In this document: in pieces, positions 23,171 to 31,851 of the stretch | Numbering within the stretch: the first letter of the stretch is position 1 | How the letters are laid out: every line of letters starts with the position of its first letter | Source of the DNA: Vibrio sp. BS-M-Sm-2 | GTDB lineage: Bacteria; Pseudomonadota; Gammaproteobacteria; Enterobacterales; Vibrionaceae | Assembly (NCBI RefSeq): GCF_041504345.1 | Contig: NZ_CP167894.1 | Span: 186,001 to 250,000 of the forward strand | Direction of reading: 5' to 3' | DNA: 64,000 nucleotides | Program-made: the position numbers and the translations under genes | Notes under the pieces: generated by a model | What the model was told of the DNA's origin: nothing | The model's input: the letters and a program-made list of their open reading frames with translations, nothing else | Databases searched by the model: none

Positions 23171-24226
23171 TTAACGGTTTAAGAAGTCGACTGCTTTGTC
23201 TGGGAAATCAGTAAACACCCCGTCGACTTTCACTTGGTTATAAAACACATCCAACATGCCATCGAAGTTATCGACATAACCTGGAATTCGGCCTGGATCA
23301 GCGCGGAACGTGTACGGATGAACATCTAAGCCTGCATCTTTGGCAGATTTCATTAATGGTTTAATGATGATGTTATCTTTGGTCGATGCATCGTCCACCA
23401 GCATTGGCTTCCAAGGGCCTACTCCTTCCGCATAAGTCGCAACTTTTTCCATACCACCCGTTTCAAACATCCAGTCATAACTGTATGGCGTTGCTTTATC
23501 GCCCTTGTAAGTCATGGTTTCGTTCCAGTCTGTATAGGCCATCAACTGAACGAGCTTAAGATCCATCTCCATCGCCGGCATGAGTTCATCATTTATGCGC
23601 TGAAGTTCATTAGCATCGAAACACTGTAAATACACTTTGTCATCTTTCGATAGGTAACCATATTGCTGTAATGTGGCTAGTACCGCTTTAGATATGTCTT
23701 TGCCTTCATGGCGATGGAACCAAGGTGCTTTAATTTCAGGATAGATACCTACGTCATAACCTAAGGTCTTATTTAACCCTTGGATCAGTTCGATTTCTTC
23801 TGCAAAGGTAGCGACACGGAAATCAGACTGCCACATTGGGAAGCGTGTTGGGTACCCTGCCACTCTGTTACCTTGTTCATCTAGGTTAAAGCCTTCGGTC
23901 ACTTTCAGGGATTTGATCTCAGCAAGCGTAAAGTCAATCGCGTAATAGCGGCCATCTGCACGAGCGCGTGTTGGAAAGCGGTCTGCAACATCGGTTACTC
24001 GATCTAGATAGTGATCATGCAAAACCACCAATTGGTCGTCTTTGGTCATTACGACATCTTGTTCGATGTAATCGGGTTTCATCGCATAAGCCAGCGCTTT
24101 GGCGGGTAATGTGTGTTCAGGTAAATAACCAGAAGCACCGCGATGAGCAATCACTAAAGGCTCAGCGAACGCTTGTGCAGATAAGCTTAGTGCTAATAAG
24201 GTCAGAGACAGTGATGTTGTTTTCAT
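23171..24226 (-). CDS. glpQ: Periplasmic glycerophosphodiester phosphodiesterase
   Basis: The 351-residue protein has a cleavable signal peptide (about 21 residues, LSAQAFAE) and the GDPD barrel: IAHRGASGYLPEHTLPA with catalytic HR-G-x-x-x-x-PEHT, IEQDVVMTKDDQLVVLHDHYLDRVTDV with the EQD and HD motifs, and YPEIKAPWFHRHEGKDI. It hydrolyses glycerophosphodiesters in the periplasm to glycerol-3-phosphate. It lies 78 bp downstream of glpT, the transporter for that product, so the pair forms the usual glpTQ operon. Confidence 0.94.
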   Translation of the reverse strand: MKTTSLSLTLLALSLSAQAFAEPLVIAHRGASGYLPEHTLPAKALAYAMKPDYIEQDVVMTKDDQLVVLHDHYLDRVTDVADRFPTRARADGRYYAIDFTLAEIKSLKVTEGFNLDEQGNRVAGYPTRFPMWQSDFRVATFAEEIELIQGLNKTLGYDVGIYPEIKAPWFHRHEGKDISKAVLATLQQYGYLSKDDKVYLQCFDANELQRINDELMPAMEMDLKLVQLMAYTDWNETMTYKGDKATPYSYDWMFETGGMEKVATYAEGVGPWKPMLVDDASTKDNIIIKPLMKSAKDAGLDVHPYTFRADPGRIPGYVDNFDGMLDVFYNQVKVDGVFTDFPDKAVDFLNR

Positions 24227-24304
24227 TATTGTTTCCCTTGATAAAACAGAAGCAGGATATACCTGCCTCTGTCGTTTATTAGTCGATGTGGTTTTGTGAA
24301 TACA

Positions 24305-25678
24305 CTATTGAGTTAGCGCTTCTTTTTCACGTTCGAGGCTTTTCTCTTTATGGTGCTTACGCTCACCAATAAATGCGTATACCAAACAGATGATTGAAGC
24401 GACACAAGCGCCAACCAAGATAGTGAAACCACCATCCCATCCATAATGGTCAACCATGAAGCCAAGTACTGCGTTTGCTGCAACTGCACCACCTAAGTAA
24501 CCGAATAGACCGGTTAGGCCAGCCGCTGTACCCGCAGCTTTCTTAGGAGCAAGCTCAAGTGCGTAAAGGCCGATTAGCATTACAGGGCCGTAAATTAAGA
24601 AACCAATCGCAATTAGAGCCAACATATCAATCGTTGGGTTACCTGCTGGGTTAAACCAGTAAACCAATACTGCGATAGTCACTAGCACCATGAACAAGAT
24701 ACCTGCAGGCGCACGGCGACCTTTGAATAACTTATCTGAGATCCAACCACACAATAGCGTGCCCGGAATACCTGCCCACTCGTATAAGAAGTAAGCCCAA
24801 GATGATTTATCTACAGAGAAGTCTTTCGCTTCTTTTAGATAAACAGGAGCCCAATCAAGTACACCATAACGAATCAGGTAAACGAACGCGTTTGCGATAG
24901 CGATTGACCACAACAGCTTGTTATTAAAGACATACTTAAAGAAGATCTCTTTTGCTGTCATCTCAGTTTCGTGAGACTTGTCGTAATCATCTGGGTAGTC
25001 ATTTTTGTGCTCTTCAATTGGAGGTAGACCACAAGACTGAGGCGTATCTCTTACTGTGAACCAAACAAAAATAGCAACGAGAGTGGCAAAAAATGCAGGA
25101 ACATAAAAAGCGGTTCGCCAATCGTCATTGAAAGCCCATAGACCCAACAGGAACATTGGACCAATTAATCCACCGCCCACGTTGTGAGCAACGTTCCATA
25201 CTGACACTATCTCGCCACGCTCTTTACGTGACCACCAGTGCACCATGGTTCGTCCGCAAGCCGGCCAGCCCATACCTTGGAACCAACCATTCAAGAACAA
25301 CAGAATAAACATCGCAGTAATGCTGCCTGTAGCCCATGGCATAAAGCCAAAGCAGAACATCACTAGCGCCGACATTAACAAGCCACCGCTGAGGAAATAA
25401 CGAGGGTTAGAACGGTCAGAAACACTGCCCATTAAGAACTTAGATAAGCCGTAAGCGATAGAAACCGCCGCTAATGCAACCCCTAGTTCTCCGCGGCTAA
25501 AACCTTGTTCAATGAGATAAGGCATCGCCAAACTAAAGTTTTTTCGGACTAAGTAGTACCCCGCATAGCCAACGAAGATGCCGAGAAACAGCTGCCATCG
25601 TAGTCGTGTGTAGGTGCTATCGATCTTATCTGATGACAAGCGATCGATATGCGCCATAGGTTTGAATATTCCAAACAT
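24305..25678 (-). CDS. glpT: Glycerol-3-phosphate:phosphate antiporter
   Basis: The 457-residue MFS protein begins [20 protein letters not shown] and contains the OPA-family signature [58 protein letters not shown] and the domain [24 protein letters not shown]. Twelve membrane helices are expected. It exchanges glycerol-3-phosphate for phosphate. The ATG at 25678 is preceded by GAGG; the frame extends upstream to 25744 but is not needed. It forms an operon with glpQ. Confidence 0.95.
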   Translation of the reverse strand: MFGIFKPMAHIDRLSSDKIDSTYTRLRWQLFLGIFVGYAGYYLVRKNFSLAMPYLIEQGFSRGELGVALAAVSIAYGLSKFLMGSVSDRSNPRYFLSGGLLMSALVMFCFGFMPWATGSITAMFILLFLNGWFQGMGWPACGRTMVHWWSRKERGEIVSVWNVAHNVGGGLIGPMFLLGLWAFNDDWRTAFYVPAFFATLVAIFVWFTVRDTPQSCGLPPIEEHKNDYPDDYDKSHETEMTAKEIFFKYVFNNKLLWSIAIANAFVYLIRYGVLDWAPVYLKEAKDFSVDKSSWAYFLYEWAGIPGTLLCGWISDKLFKGRRAPAGILFMVLVTIAVLVYWFNPAGNPTIDMLALIAIGFLIYGPVMLIGLYALELAPKKAAGTAAGLTGLFGYLGGAVAANAVLGFMVDHYGWDGGFTILVGACVASIICLVYAFIGERKHHKEKSLEREKEALTQ

Positions 25679-26233
25679 AGGAACCTCATAATTATTGGGC
25701 GAAGGAAGAATTAAAATGCTCGAACGAAAAAATTTAGCGCTCATTCGAAATCAAGGGAATTGTATGTGCTTCAGGATTAATTTCTGTGATAGAGGTAGTC
25801 ATTAACAAAAAATAACTTTAAATACAGCATATTAGTTTCATTTAATTAGACTACGCTTCATATTTTTGTTTGTGTTGCCCTTCAGGAAGAGTGCGCTTGT
25901 ACAGAAAACTATCTTTCGAGTGAGCGAATATCGAACTATTAAAATGAGGACATGCAATTAAGTTAAATAATTGTAAATGCAACCAACCTCTTTACACCCA
26001 AATTAATATGAACTTATGGGTTGGACATCGCCACCAGCAATGCATATGACCAGTAATATATAGCCAGTGGTGATGTTTTGTATTTCTTTCCGTTTATTTA
26101 TCGAATTACCAAAGTTGTTTATTGTACATCTCAAGCGATGCAGCAATGTCTATACACAAGACGTGAACCCGTCACCTAGTAGTGAGGTTAGTCAGTGAGC
26201 ATCTTACGAATTCAATAAACGATAGGAAATATC
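25679..26233. other. 555-bp divergent regulatory region between glpT and the lipoprotein gene
   Basis: No gene is visible. Near glpT (25715-25750) there are ATGCTCGAACGA and GCTCATTCGAA, loosely like half-sites of GlpR, but the spacing does not fit the consensus well. A half CRP site (TGTGA at about 25784) has no good second half. At 26025-26076 two arms (ACATCGCCAC and GTGGTGATGT, one G-T pair) could form a hairpin with a 32-base loop. The GGAAAT before 26234 is the probable ribosome binding site of the lipoprotein gene. Confidence 0.4.
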
Positions 26234-26953
26234 ATGAACAAATCATTTATCGCACTCATTCTTACTGCGGTTTTAGCAGGCTGTTCATCTAGTGGTGATT
26301 CTAGACCAGCACAACCTCAATTTGATGGCGACTATGGTTTCGAAAATATCGATCCAGATTTTGGTAACGGCGACCCATCTTTTGACGGTGATAATGGTTA
26401 TGACAACGCAGACCCAACGTACGGCAACCCAAAAAATATTGCCGACAGAATTGATGAAGCTGATTTAGGTTTTATTCATATCCCTGAGTTGGGAGACATT
26501 CCTTTCTTTAACCGAGACGACAGCGATGCACATGTCTCAAGCGTTAAAGAACGTTCTGATGATCACGAAACTCTGTACAGCATCTACGTAAATGACAAGC
26601 GAGTTGGTGAAATCATCATTCGTGAAGGCAATGTGGAAATCAGCTCTGGTGACAAGGTGATCTCTGGCCAAAAAGATTCCATCACTTATGCCGATGATGA
26701 TTACACCTTTTGGACGGTTCGAGGTACCAACGGCAATGTAGTTGGTGACTTTAAGCGTCTCGACGATGGTGTTTGGGTGTTCCGTGAAGAGATGGACCGT
26801 GAGACCTTTGTGGTTAAGTATCACGACGGCCAGTGGAACTTCATCCCTGTCGCAGATATTAAGAACAAAGTTAAAGAAAATTTACCTTCGCAAGCAGAGG
26901 TCACCAAAGTGCGAACAAAAATGCAGGTTAACAAGCTACGTACTTTGAAGTAA
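26234..26953 (+). CDS. Lipoprotein with N-terminal Asp/Gly-rich repeats
   Basis: The 239-residue protein has a lipoprotein signal peptide with lipobox LAGC (Cys 17) followed by SSSGD, so it should be lipid-anchored and sorted to the outer membrane. Residues 30-66 hold two copies of an acidic repeat, FDGDYGFENIDPDFGNGDP and FDGDNGYDNADPTYGNP. The rest forms a beta-rich domain (YSIYVNDKRVGEIIIREGNVEIS, YTFWTVRGTNGNVVGDFKRL). The Asp-Gly repeats could bind calcium. I do not recognise a family. Confidence 0.7.
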   Translation: MNKSFIALILTAVLAGCSSSGDSRPAQPQFDGDYGFENIDPDFGNGDPSFDGDNGYDNADPTYGNPKNIADRIDEADLGFIHIPELGDIPFFNRDDSDAHVSSVKERSDDHETLYSIYVNDKRVGEIIIREGNVEISSGDKVISGQKDSITYADDDYTFWTVRGTNGNVVGDFKRLDDGVWVFREEMDRETFVVKYHDGQWNFIPVADIKNKVKENLPSQAEVTKVRTKMQVNKLRTLK

Positions 26954-26980
26954 CGCTTTTCACCATTCCCATATCAAATA

Positions 26981-27006
26981 GGCATCCTCTAATCCAAGAG
27001 GATGCC
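26981..27006 (+). terminator. Hairpin, probable terminator
   Basis: GGCATCCTCT and AGAGGATGCC form a perfect 10-bp stem with a 6-base loop, 28 bp after the lipoprotein stop. It lacks a clear T run. Confidence 0.5.
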
Positions 27007-27132
27007 GTTCAAAAACATCTACAAATAACACACTAATTAAAAGCTCAAGGAAGATCCGGACTAGGTTACTAATCTACTGGCGTTCAATACTTTGAATTCG
27101 CCAATATTTTATATACATAAGCGAGAGATCCA

Positions 27133-27633
27133 ATGACCATCAAAAAGCTTCCTCTTCTGACATTAGCCGCTGCCTTGCTGTTCACTATGTCTAACGCACA
27201 AGCCTATGAACAAAACCAAGAAGAAACTGCTATTACATTTGGTCTATCGGCTGAACGTGGGTGGAGAGATTGGTCTGCTTCTTACATCAAATATCGCGGC
27301 CCGGGCAGCTTAGGTTATGGCATTGAGTTTACCCGATCAGCTTATAACGAAGATGAAGACTCGTACGAATACAAACAACGCGACACCGAATATCAGTTTC
27401 ACGCCCCTATTGGAATCACCGAAAACTTGTACATCACACCAGGTTACGGGATTAAGCGTACCCATACGGACGTAACTTTAGATAGCCGCGAGTTCTCTGA
27501 TAGCTCAACCAAACAAGTTGGTGGCTTAGATGCAACCTACATTATGGACAGTGGCTTTGTTGTGACCGCAGGTTTCGATAAAGCAGAAGGTGAAGACTTG
27601 GAGTTCTCAATTGGTGCAGGTATCGCTTGGTAA
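27133..27633 (+). CDS. Small secreted or outer-membrane beta-barrel-like protein
   Basis: The 166-residue protein has a signal peptide (TMSNAQAYE) followed by alternating beta-strand segments such as AITFGLSAERGWRDWSASYIKY, LGYGIEFTRSAY, DTEYQFHAPIGITENLYITPGYGI, and a C-terminal AGIAW with an aromatic end. That is compatible with an eight-stranded outer-membrane barrel. No specific family is recognised. The ATG is preceded by GAGAGATCCA. It is followed by a bidirectional terminator. Confidence 0.65.
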   Translation: MTIKKLPLLTLAAALLFTMSNAQAYEQNQEETAITFGLSAERGWRDWSASYIKYRGPGSLGYGIEFTRSAYNEDEDSYEYKQRDTEYQFHAPIGITENLYITPGYGIKRTHTDVTLDSREFSDSSTKQVGGLDATYIMDSGFVVTAGFDKAEGEDLEFSIGAGIAW

Positions 27634-27662
27634 AGGTAATAACCCAATGGATTTGAAAAACA

Positions 27663-27692
27663 AAAAGGGTCTAGATTTCTCTAGACCCTTTT
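27663..27692. terminator. Bidirectional rho-independent terminator
   Basis: AAAAGGGTCTAGA and TCTAGACCCTTTT form a perfect 13-bp stem with a TTTC loop. Its A/T ends serve both the barrel gene on the plus strand and the DUF3297 gene on the minus strand. Confidence 0.85.
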
Positions 27693-27778
27693 AGGTAATA
27701 ACACTTGGTCACTTAATGTTGACTGATTAGACAAACATTAGCTAATTACATGAAGTATTAACTAGCCACACGAAGTGA

Positions 27779-28033
27779 TTATGCGTCGATGTAAAAAGCT
27801 TCTACAGTGCCTTTTAGAGTAATAAGCATTGGCTGACCAAAACGATCTAGCGCTTTTGGAGAAGGGATCTTAACCCAACCTTCGCTGATGCAGTATTCTT
27901 CAACATCAGTACGCTCTTTACCATTTAGACGAATGCCGATTGGGTATTCGAAACACTCAGCAACGTGGTGTGGGCTGCGTGGGTTACCTGCAAGATGATC
28001 TGGTAAAGCTGGTCTTGAATTAGTATCGCTCAT
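27779..28033 (-). CDS. DUF3297 family protein
   Basis: The 84-residue protein MSDTNSRPALPDHLAGNPRS ... IGIRLNGKERTDVEEYCISEGWVKIP ... GQPMLITLKGTVEAFYIDA matches the DUF3297 pattern closely (P-L-x-x-N-P-x-S, IGIR-NG, VEEYCISEGW, LKGTVE-F). Conserved in proteobacteria, cytosolic, function unknown. I used ATG 28033, whose spacing from AGG is better than that of the ATG at 28039. Confidence 0.85.
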   Translation of the reverse strand: MSDTNSRPALPDHLAGNPRSPHHVAECFEYPIGIRLNGKERTDVEEYCISEGWVKIPSPKALDRFGQPMLITLKGTVEAFYIDA

Positions 28034-28374
28034 GTTCATTACCTGTATGTACGTAAATAAAAAAAGTGCGTCATTCTAGTCAATATAGGCTTTGTGCTCA
28101 ACAACTGCTGCAATAAATCGTATTGATAGGTCTAATCAACAGCTAGTTGTTTGATTTAAAGGCGATATCGGCATGAGTTTCAACGAAAATTTAACAGTTT
28201 TATGCGTTATGGATGAAAGGGAGAGCTTCATTACTCGAACGGCAGATAACCTAATATCAGGCTTTTATTCCGAGCTTATCGATTAAGCTCAATACTCATC
28301 ACTTTATGGTTCGGTTCTAATTCGATATCGACGACTGACCAACCTAGCCTTGGTTTATATCAGTGTAGATAAAG
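28034..28374. other. 340-bp region, at most a 37-codon ORF
   Basis: A plus-strand frame from ATG 28173 to TAA 28286 encodes 37 residues beginning MSFNENLTVLCVMDERESFI. AAAGG lies 11 bases upstream, rather far. The composition looks protein-like, but there is no recognised family, so I do not call it a gene. Otherwise the region is AT-rich and contains the downstream side of the zinc-ribbon gene at 28375. Confidence 0.3.
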
Positions 28375-28509
28375 CTACTCTTCTTCTTCGTAACTGTCTG
28401 CTGGGTCTTCATTGATTTCTTCGCCACAGCCTAAGCACTCCGCTTGCAAATCCGTTGGCATGACAATAATCAAACCACAATGCGGGCAAAGATCACCTTG
28501 TTGAAACAT
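28375..28509 (-). CDS. 44-residue zinc-ribbon protein
   Basis: The short gene starts at ATG 28509 with AAGGA upstream and encodes MFQQGDLCPHCGLIIVMPTD, then LQAECLGCGEEIN and an acidic tail ending EEEE. Two CxxC pairs (LCPHCG and ECLGCG) form a compact zinc ribbon. It begins 23 bp after the stop of the PcfJ-like gene on the same strand, so the two are likely one transcript. Function unknown, perhaps an RNA- or protein-binding partner of its neighbour. Confidence 0.7.
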   Translation of the reverse strand: MFQQGDLCPHCGLIIVMPTDLQAECLGCGEEINEDPADSYEEEE

Positions 28510-28532
28510 CCTGTATTCCTTCTACTTCATGG

Positions 28533-29663
28533 CTATTGCTTAGGATACTTTTGCTTACTCGCTTCTAACCAATCATGAATAACTTGGCGAGCGGACTCCG
28601 ATGGCGGAGCATTTCGCTTTCCGCAGATTTGATCAATTTCAAACGGAAATACTTTGCTCGGAACGCGGCGTAAACCTATGGTTAAACGCTGAGGTTTAAG
28701 CATGCGGAACACCACATAACGATCGCTCATGATTCGGTTGTGATACACGCCAATACAGTGCTTCTGCTCTATGCCTTCGTGTTCAAGGTCGTAATAATCC
28801 GTGAGCGGGTGAATGTTGCCATTACCGAGTAAAGGAACTGGATAAGGGATGTCTTTATCCATTGGGCGATTCCCCTCCAAACGACGTAATTGTCGTTGCT
28901 CCGTCCAGCGATCATGGAGTTGTTCAAACATAGCAAAAGAGTTCTGACTGGTAATGGCTCGCAGTGGGTCATCCATCTCCAAATCTTGCCCTAGCAATAT
29001 CGCATCTTGGAACATCGCCATCTTCGACGGTGCATTAAGTCTGCCCTCTTCCACCATTGCAATTCCTAATCGACTGCCGGTTAGAAATGGATGAACTTGG
29101 TCCAAACGCAGGGCTGTGTATCCAACTTTTGAGTAATGCTTGAATTTAAGAACTCGTCTTTGCAACGGTTCGAGAATACGAACAATGTGGTCAAGCTCAT
29201 CACCAACATTGTAATGCAATTCTAGCTTGTCGATGAATTTGAGTGTCGCTTTGCTGCTGTCTAAGCCCAACTTGGCAAGGATCTTCTTCTGCCCTAAGCG
29301 ACTTAGTGCCAATGCTTTCTTGTTGTCGACGCTGTATTTCATGCAGATAAGAGCCAAAATAACAGGCCTTAGTTCAAGTAGCTGTGCAGCTTCGTAAGTG
29401 TTCGCAGCTAACCACAACATTTGGTATTGATATTCAGGAAAGTCATCGGTGATTTCACGATAACGAGCAGGCAACGAATCTAGCCAACGACCATTCACAT
29501 CAAACTGCTCAACGAGGTTTAGGCTAAGTCCAATCCCCCCATCAAGCGGTCGTCTACCATCTTCGAACACATGAAAGCCGACGAGCTTTTGAGACCAATC
29601 TAGGATCTCAATATCGTAGTCAAAACCTAATGTTCGAGTGGGAATGGTTAGTAGTGCTGTCAT
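28533..29663 (-). CDS. PcfJ-like domain protein
   Basis: The 376-residue protein is largely helical. Its C-terminal part resembles the PcfJ domain: EGIEQKHCIGVYHNRI with the HC-G-Y motif, YVVFRMLKPQRLTIGLRR, and IDQICGKRNAPPSESARQVIHDWLEA (Q-x-x-GKRN-xP...W). PcfJ was named from a conjugative plasmid but occurs widely on chromosomes; the biochemical role is unknown. I chose ATG 29663, with GAGG six bases before it, over the upstream in-frame start at 29699. It probably forms an operon with the 44-residue zinc-ribbon gene. Confidence 0.6.
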   Translation of the reverse strand: MTALLTIPTRTLGFDYDIEILDWSQKLVGFHVFEDGRRPLDGGIGLSLNLVEQFDVNGRWLDSLPARYREITDDFPEYQYQMLWLAANTYEAAQLLELRPVILALICMKYSVDNKKALALSRLGQKKILAKLGLDSSKATLKFIDKLELHYNVGDELDHIVRILEPLQRRVLKFKHYSKVGYTALRLDQVHPFLTGSRLGIAMVEEGRLNAPSKMAMFQDAILLGQDLEMDDPLRAITSQNSFAMFEQLHDRWTEQRQLRRLEGNRPMDKDIPYPVPLLGNGNIHPLTDYYDLEHEGIEQKHCIGVYHNRIMSDRYVVFRMLKPQRLTIGLRRVPSKVFPFEIDQICGKRNAPPSESARQVIHDWLEASKQKYPKQ

Positions 29664-29843
29664 TGATGCCTCTTCGTTATTGGCGCATTGAACTATCAAG
29701 CCTATCTAAAAGCATAAGCTAACGCTTCAACAACTATATCAACCTTTTGTAAATTTCTTATCAATCAAAGCGATATAAATACGATGATCCTTAGAAGAAC
29801 ATTGAATGATGATTTTACGCAATATGAGATCTCTTCGATATCA

Positions 29844-29859
29844 TTTGTGTTAACACAAA
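29844..29859. promoter_or_regulatory. Perfect 16-bp palindrome before the universal stress gene
   Basis: TTTGTGTTAACACAAA ends 39 bp before the usp start. The TTGTG-N4-CACAA core has the half-site spacing of FNR-like regulators but not their half-site sequence, and is too short for CRP. It is a probable operator. Confidence 0.55.
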
Positions 29860-29898
29860 CTATGCTTATTACATAACTCACAACAAGAGGCTTTAATT

Positions 29899-30321
29899 AT
29901 GGATTACCGACATATTCTGGTCGCACTTGAATTGTCTGACGACACCAAGATTCTCATTGATAGAGCGACCTTCTTCGCTGATAAACTGGAGGCTGGCATT
30001 TCATTTGTTTATATCGATGGAACGCATGGGGAGATTTATCCTGAACTCGTTGATATTCAAGGAAATGACGGTGATTTACCCATCAATGAAGATGCCGTTA
30101 AGCATTTGAAAGAGTTTGAGGCCTACGCTAAACACCCAATCAAACACATTTTCGTGGGTACCGGCGATTTGAACGATAAGCTCAAAAATGTCATCGAAGC
30201 AAACGGCATCGACCTATTGCTATGTGGTCATCACCATGATTTCTGGCATAAGCTCATATCCCATTCTAAACAAATCATCGATACGTCTCCTATCGATATT
30301 CTCGTTGTTCCTATGGAATAG
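29899..30321 (+). CDS. Universal stress protein (UspA family)
   Basis: The 140-residue protein has the Usp layout: DYRHILVALELSDDTKILIDRATFFADKLEAGISFVYID at the start, a helical middle, HIFVGTGDLNDKLKNVIEANGIDLLLCGHHHDFWHKLISHSKQIIDTSPIDILVVP. The G-x-x-x-N-K/D-style nucleotide-binding loop is partly replaced (GHHHDFWHKLISHSKQ), so it is nearer UspA, which does not bind ATP, than UspFG. GAGG precedes the ATG. It is probably regulated through the palindrome at 29844. Confidence 0.85.
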   Translation: MDYRHILVALELSDDTKILIDRATFFADKLEAGISFVYIDGTHGEIYPELVDIQGNDGDLPINEDAVKHLKEFEAYAKHPIKHIFVGTGDLNDKLKNVIEANGIDLLLCGHHHDFWHKLISHSKQIIDTSPIDILVVPME

Positions 30322-30492
30322 CTGCTGCAGCTCGATTCCTAAAATCATCATGCATTGCCAACCTCTATCGGTATTATTGGTTGGCTTGATACCCCCTTAT
30401 CCCTGCTATTGCCCACTCAGAGTATCCATTTGTGATCTTGTCAACCTATCAACTCGTAAGCGTCTAATAATTAACAATTCACGAGTGTAAGC

Positions 30493-31851
30493 ATGAAAAA
30501 GATTGGTCTCTATCTTTTTACAAATGACTTAAGAATCAACGACAACACACTACTTCATCGGGCGTCGCAGCTCGTCGATGATCTACTATGCGTCGCCATT
30601 GAACCAAAGCTTTCTACTTATTCTGTTCGACTTTCACAAGAACAGGAAATCGGAGCGCATCGTCACCTTTTCATTAAGCAAGCTATAGATGATTTAGCCT
30701 TGAGTTTGGCGCGTCTTGGACAGCGCCTTTTTGTGTTAGACCAAAATACTAATGAGAACTTAGTTCAAATCATCAAAACTCAGCACGTGACACACGTTTT
30801 TGTCAGTTCACATTGTGCCCATGACGAGCGAGAGCTAGTAAAGGATACGCTAACGCAGTGCCCTGATTTACTCATCTCTCAGCAGCATCACACTACTCTG
30901 TTTGAGAGTGATATGTTCCCCTTCGAACTTGCCAAGCTACCTCGTTCGTTCACTAAGTTCCGCCTTCAAGTTGAACGGCTAGAGATTGAGATAAAAGAGA
31001 GCGTGATAACGTACCTGCCACCATTACCTCAAACCGCGACTGACTCTTATAGAGAGCCGATACTTGAATTGGATGATTCAATAACAGGCGACTATGTAGG
31101 CGGCGAAACGGCAGCGTTAACCCACTTAGAAAACTACTTTTCACATGACTATGCTGGAACCTACAAACAGACGCGAAACGCATTAGATGGCATAGAGAAC
31201 TCAACTAAGTTTTCGCCATGGCTAGCATTAGGGTGTGTTTCGCCAAAAACCATTTACCGCCACTTAAAGCAATTCGAAGCGCATCGTGGCGCGAACGATT
31301 CTACCTACTGGATTTATTTTGAGTTGTTGTGGCGTGAATATTTCTACTGGAAGTGTTTAACGCTGGGGACGTCACTGTTTGGTCGAGAATCTAGTGATCT
31401 GTCCAATGAACAATTGCTCGATACCACTGCGGGATCAAGCTTCGCCAAATGGAAAAGCGGCAACACCAATTATCCCATCGTTGATGCCTGCATGCGCCAG
31501 CTTAACGCAACGGGTTATATGTCTAACAGAGGCAGACAGCTGGTCGCGAGTTGCTTGATTCATGAGCTAGATATTGATTGGCGCCACGGTGCTGCTTATT
31601 TCGAAAGCCAACTCATCGATTACGATGTGGCGTCGAATTGGGGTAATTGGGCTTATATCGCTGGAGCGTTGAATCCACAGGCTCCCCAGAACGCCAACAA
31701 ACAAAGTGTAACCCATCAATCACAATCTAAATCCCGCCATTTCGATCTCGTTAAGCAGACAGAGATGTATGACCCGGAACATACATTTATCAAAAAATGG
31801 CACCGAGAAGACGAGGCTTCAGCGTCAATTCGATATCAGGACGTAATATGA
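30493..31851 (+). CDS. Cryptochrome DASH
   Basis: The 452-residue flavoprotein has an N-terminal antenna-binding alpha/beta domain (MKKIGLYLFTNDLRINDNTL) and a helical FAD domain with KFSPWLALGCVSPKTIY, YWIYFELLWREYFYWKC and the SNRGRQLVASCLIHELDIDWRHGAAYFES block. The Y-F-E-L-L-W-R-E-Y-F motif and length identify the CRY-DASH subfamily, which repairs pyrimidine dimers in single-stranded DNA and may sense blue light. Its TGA overlaps the next start codon (ATGA), so the operon is translationally coupled. Confidence 0.92.
   Translation: MKKIGLYLFTNDLRINDNTLLHRASQLVDDLLCVAIEPKLSTYSVRLSQEQEIGAHRHLFIKQAIDDLALSLARLGQRLFVLDQNTNENLVQIIKTQHVTHVFVSSHCAHDERELVKDTLTQCPDLLISQQHHTTLFESDMFPFELAKLPRSFTKFRLQVERLEIEIKESVITYLPPLPQTATDSYREPILELDDSITGDYVGGETAALTHLENYFSHDYAGTYKQTRNALDGIENSTKFSPWLALGCVSPKTIYRHLKQFEAHRGANDSTYWIYFELLWREYFYWKCLTLGTSLFGRESSDLSNEQLLDTTAGSSFAKWKSGNTNYPIVDACMRQLNATGYMSNRGRQLVASCLIHELDIDWRHGAAYFESQLIDYDVASNWGNWAYIAGALNPQAPQNANKQSVTHQSQSKSRHFDLVKQTEMYDPEHTFIKKWHREDEASASIRYQDVI

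Noticed and set aside
25715..25750. Possible GlpR operator upstream of glpT.
   Set aside because: Half-sites ATGCTCG and CATTCGAA are present but spacing and symmetry do not match the GlpR consensus well enough to list it as a site.
25770..25800. CRP-like half-site TGTGATAGAGG upstream of glpT.
   Set aside because: The second half-site (TCACA) is not present at the required spacing.
28173..28286. A 37-codon plus-strand ORF.
   Set aside because: Ribosome binding site spacing is poor and the product is not recognised, so it is only mentioned in the spacer entry.
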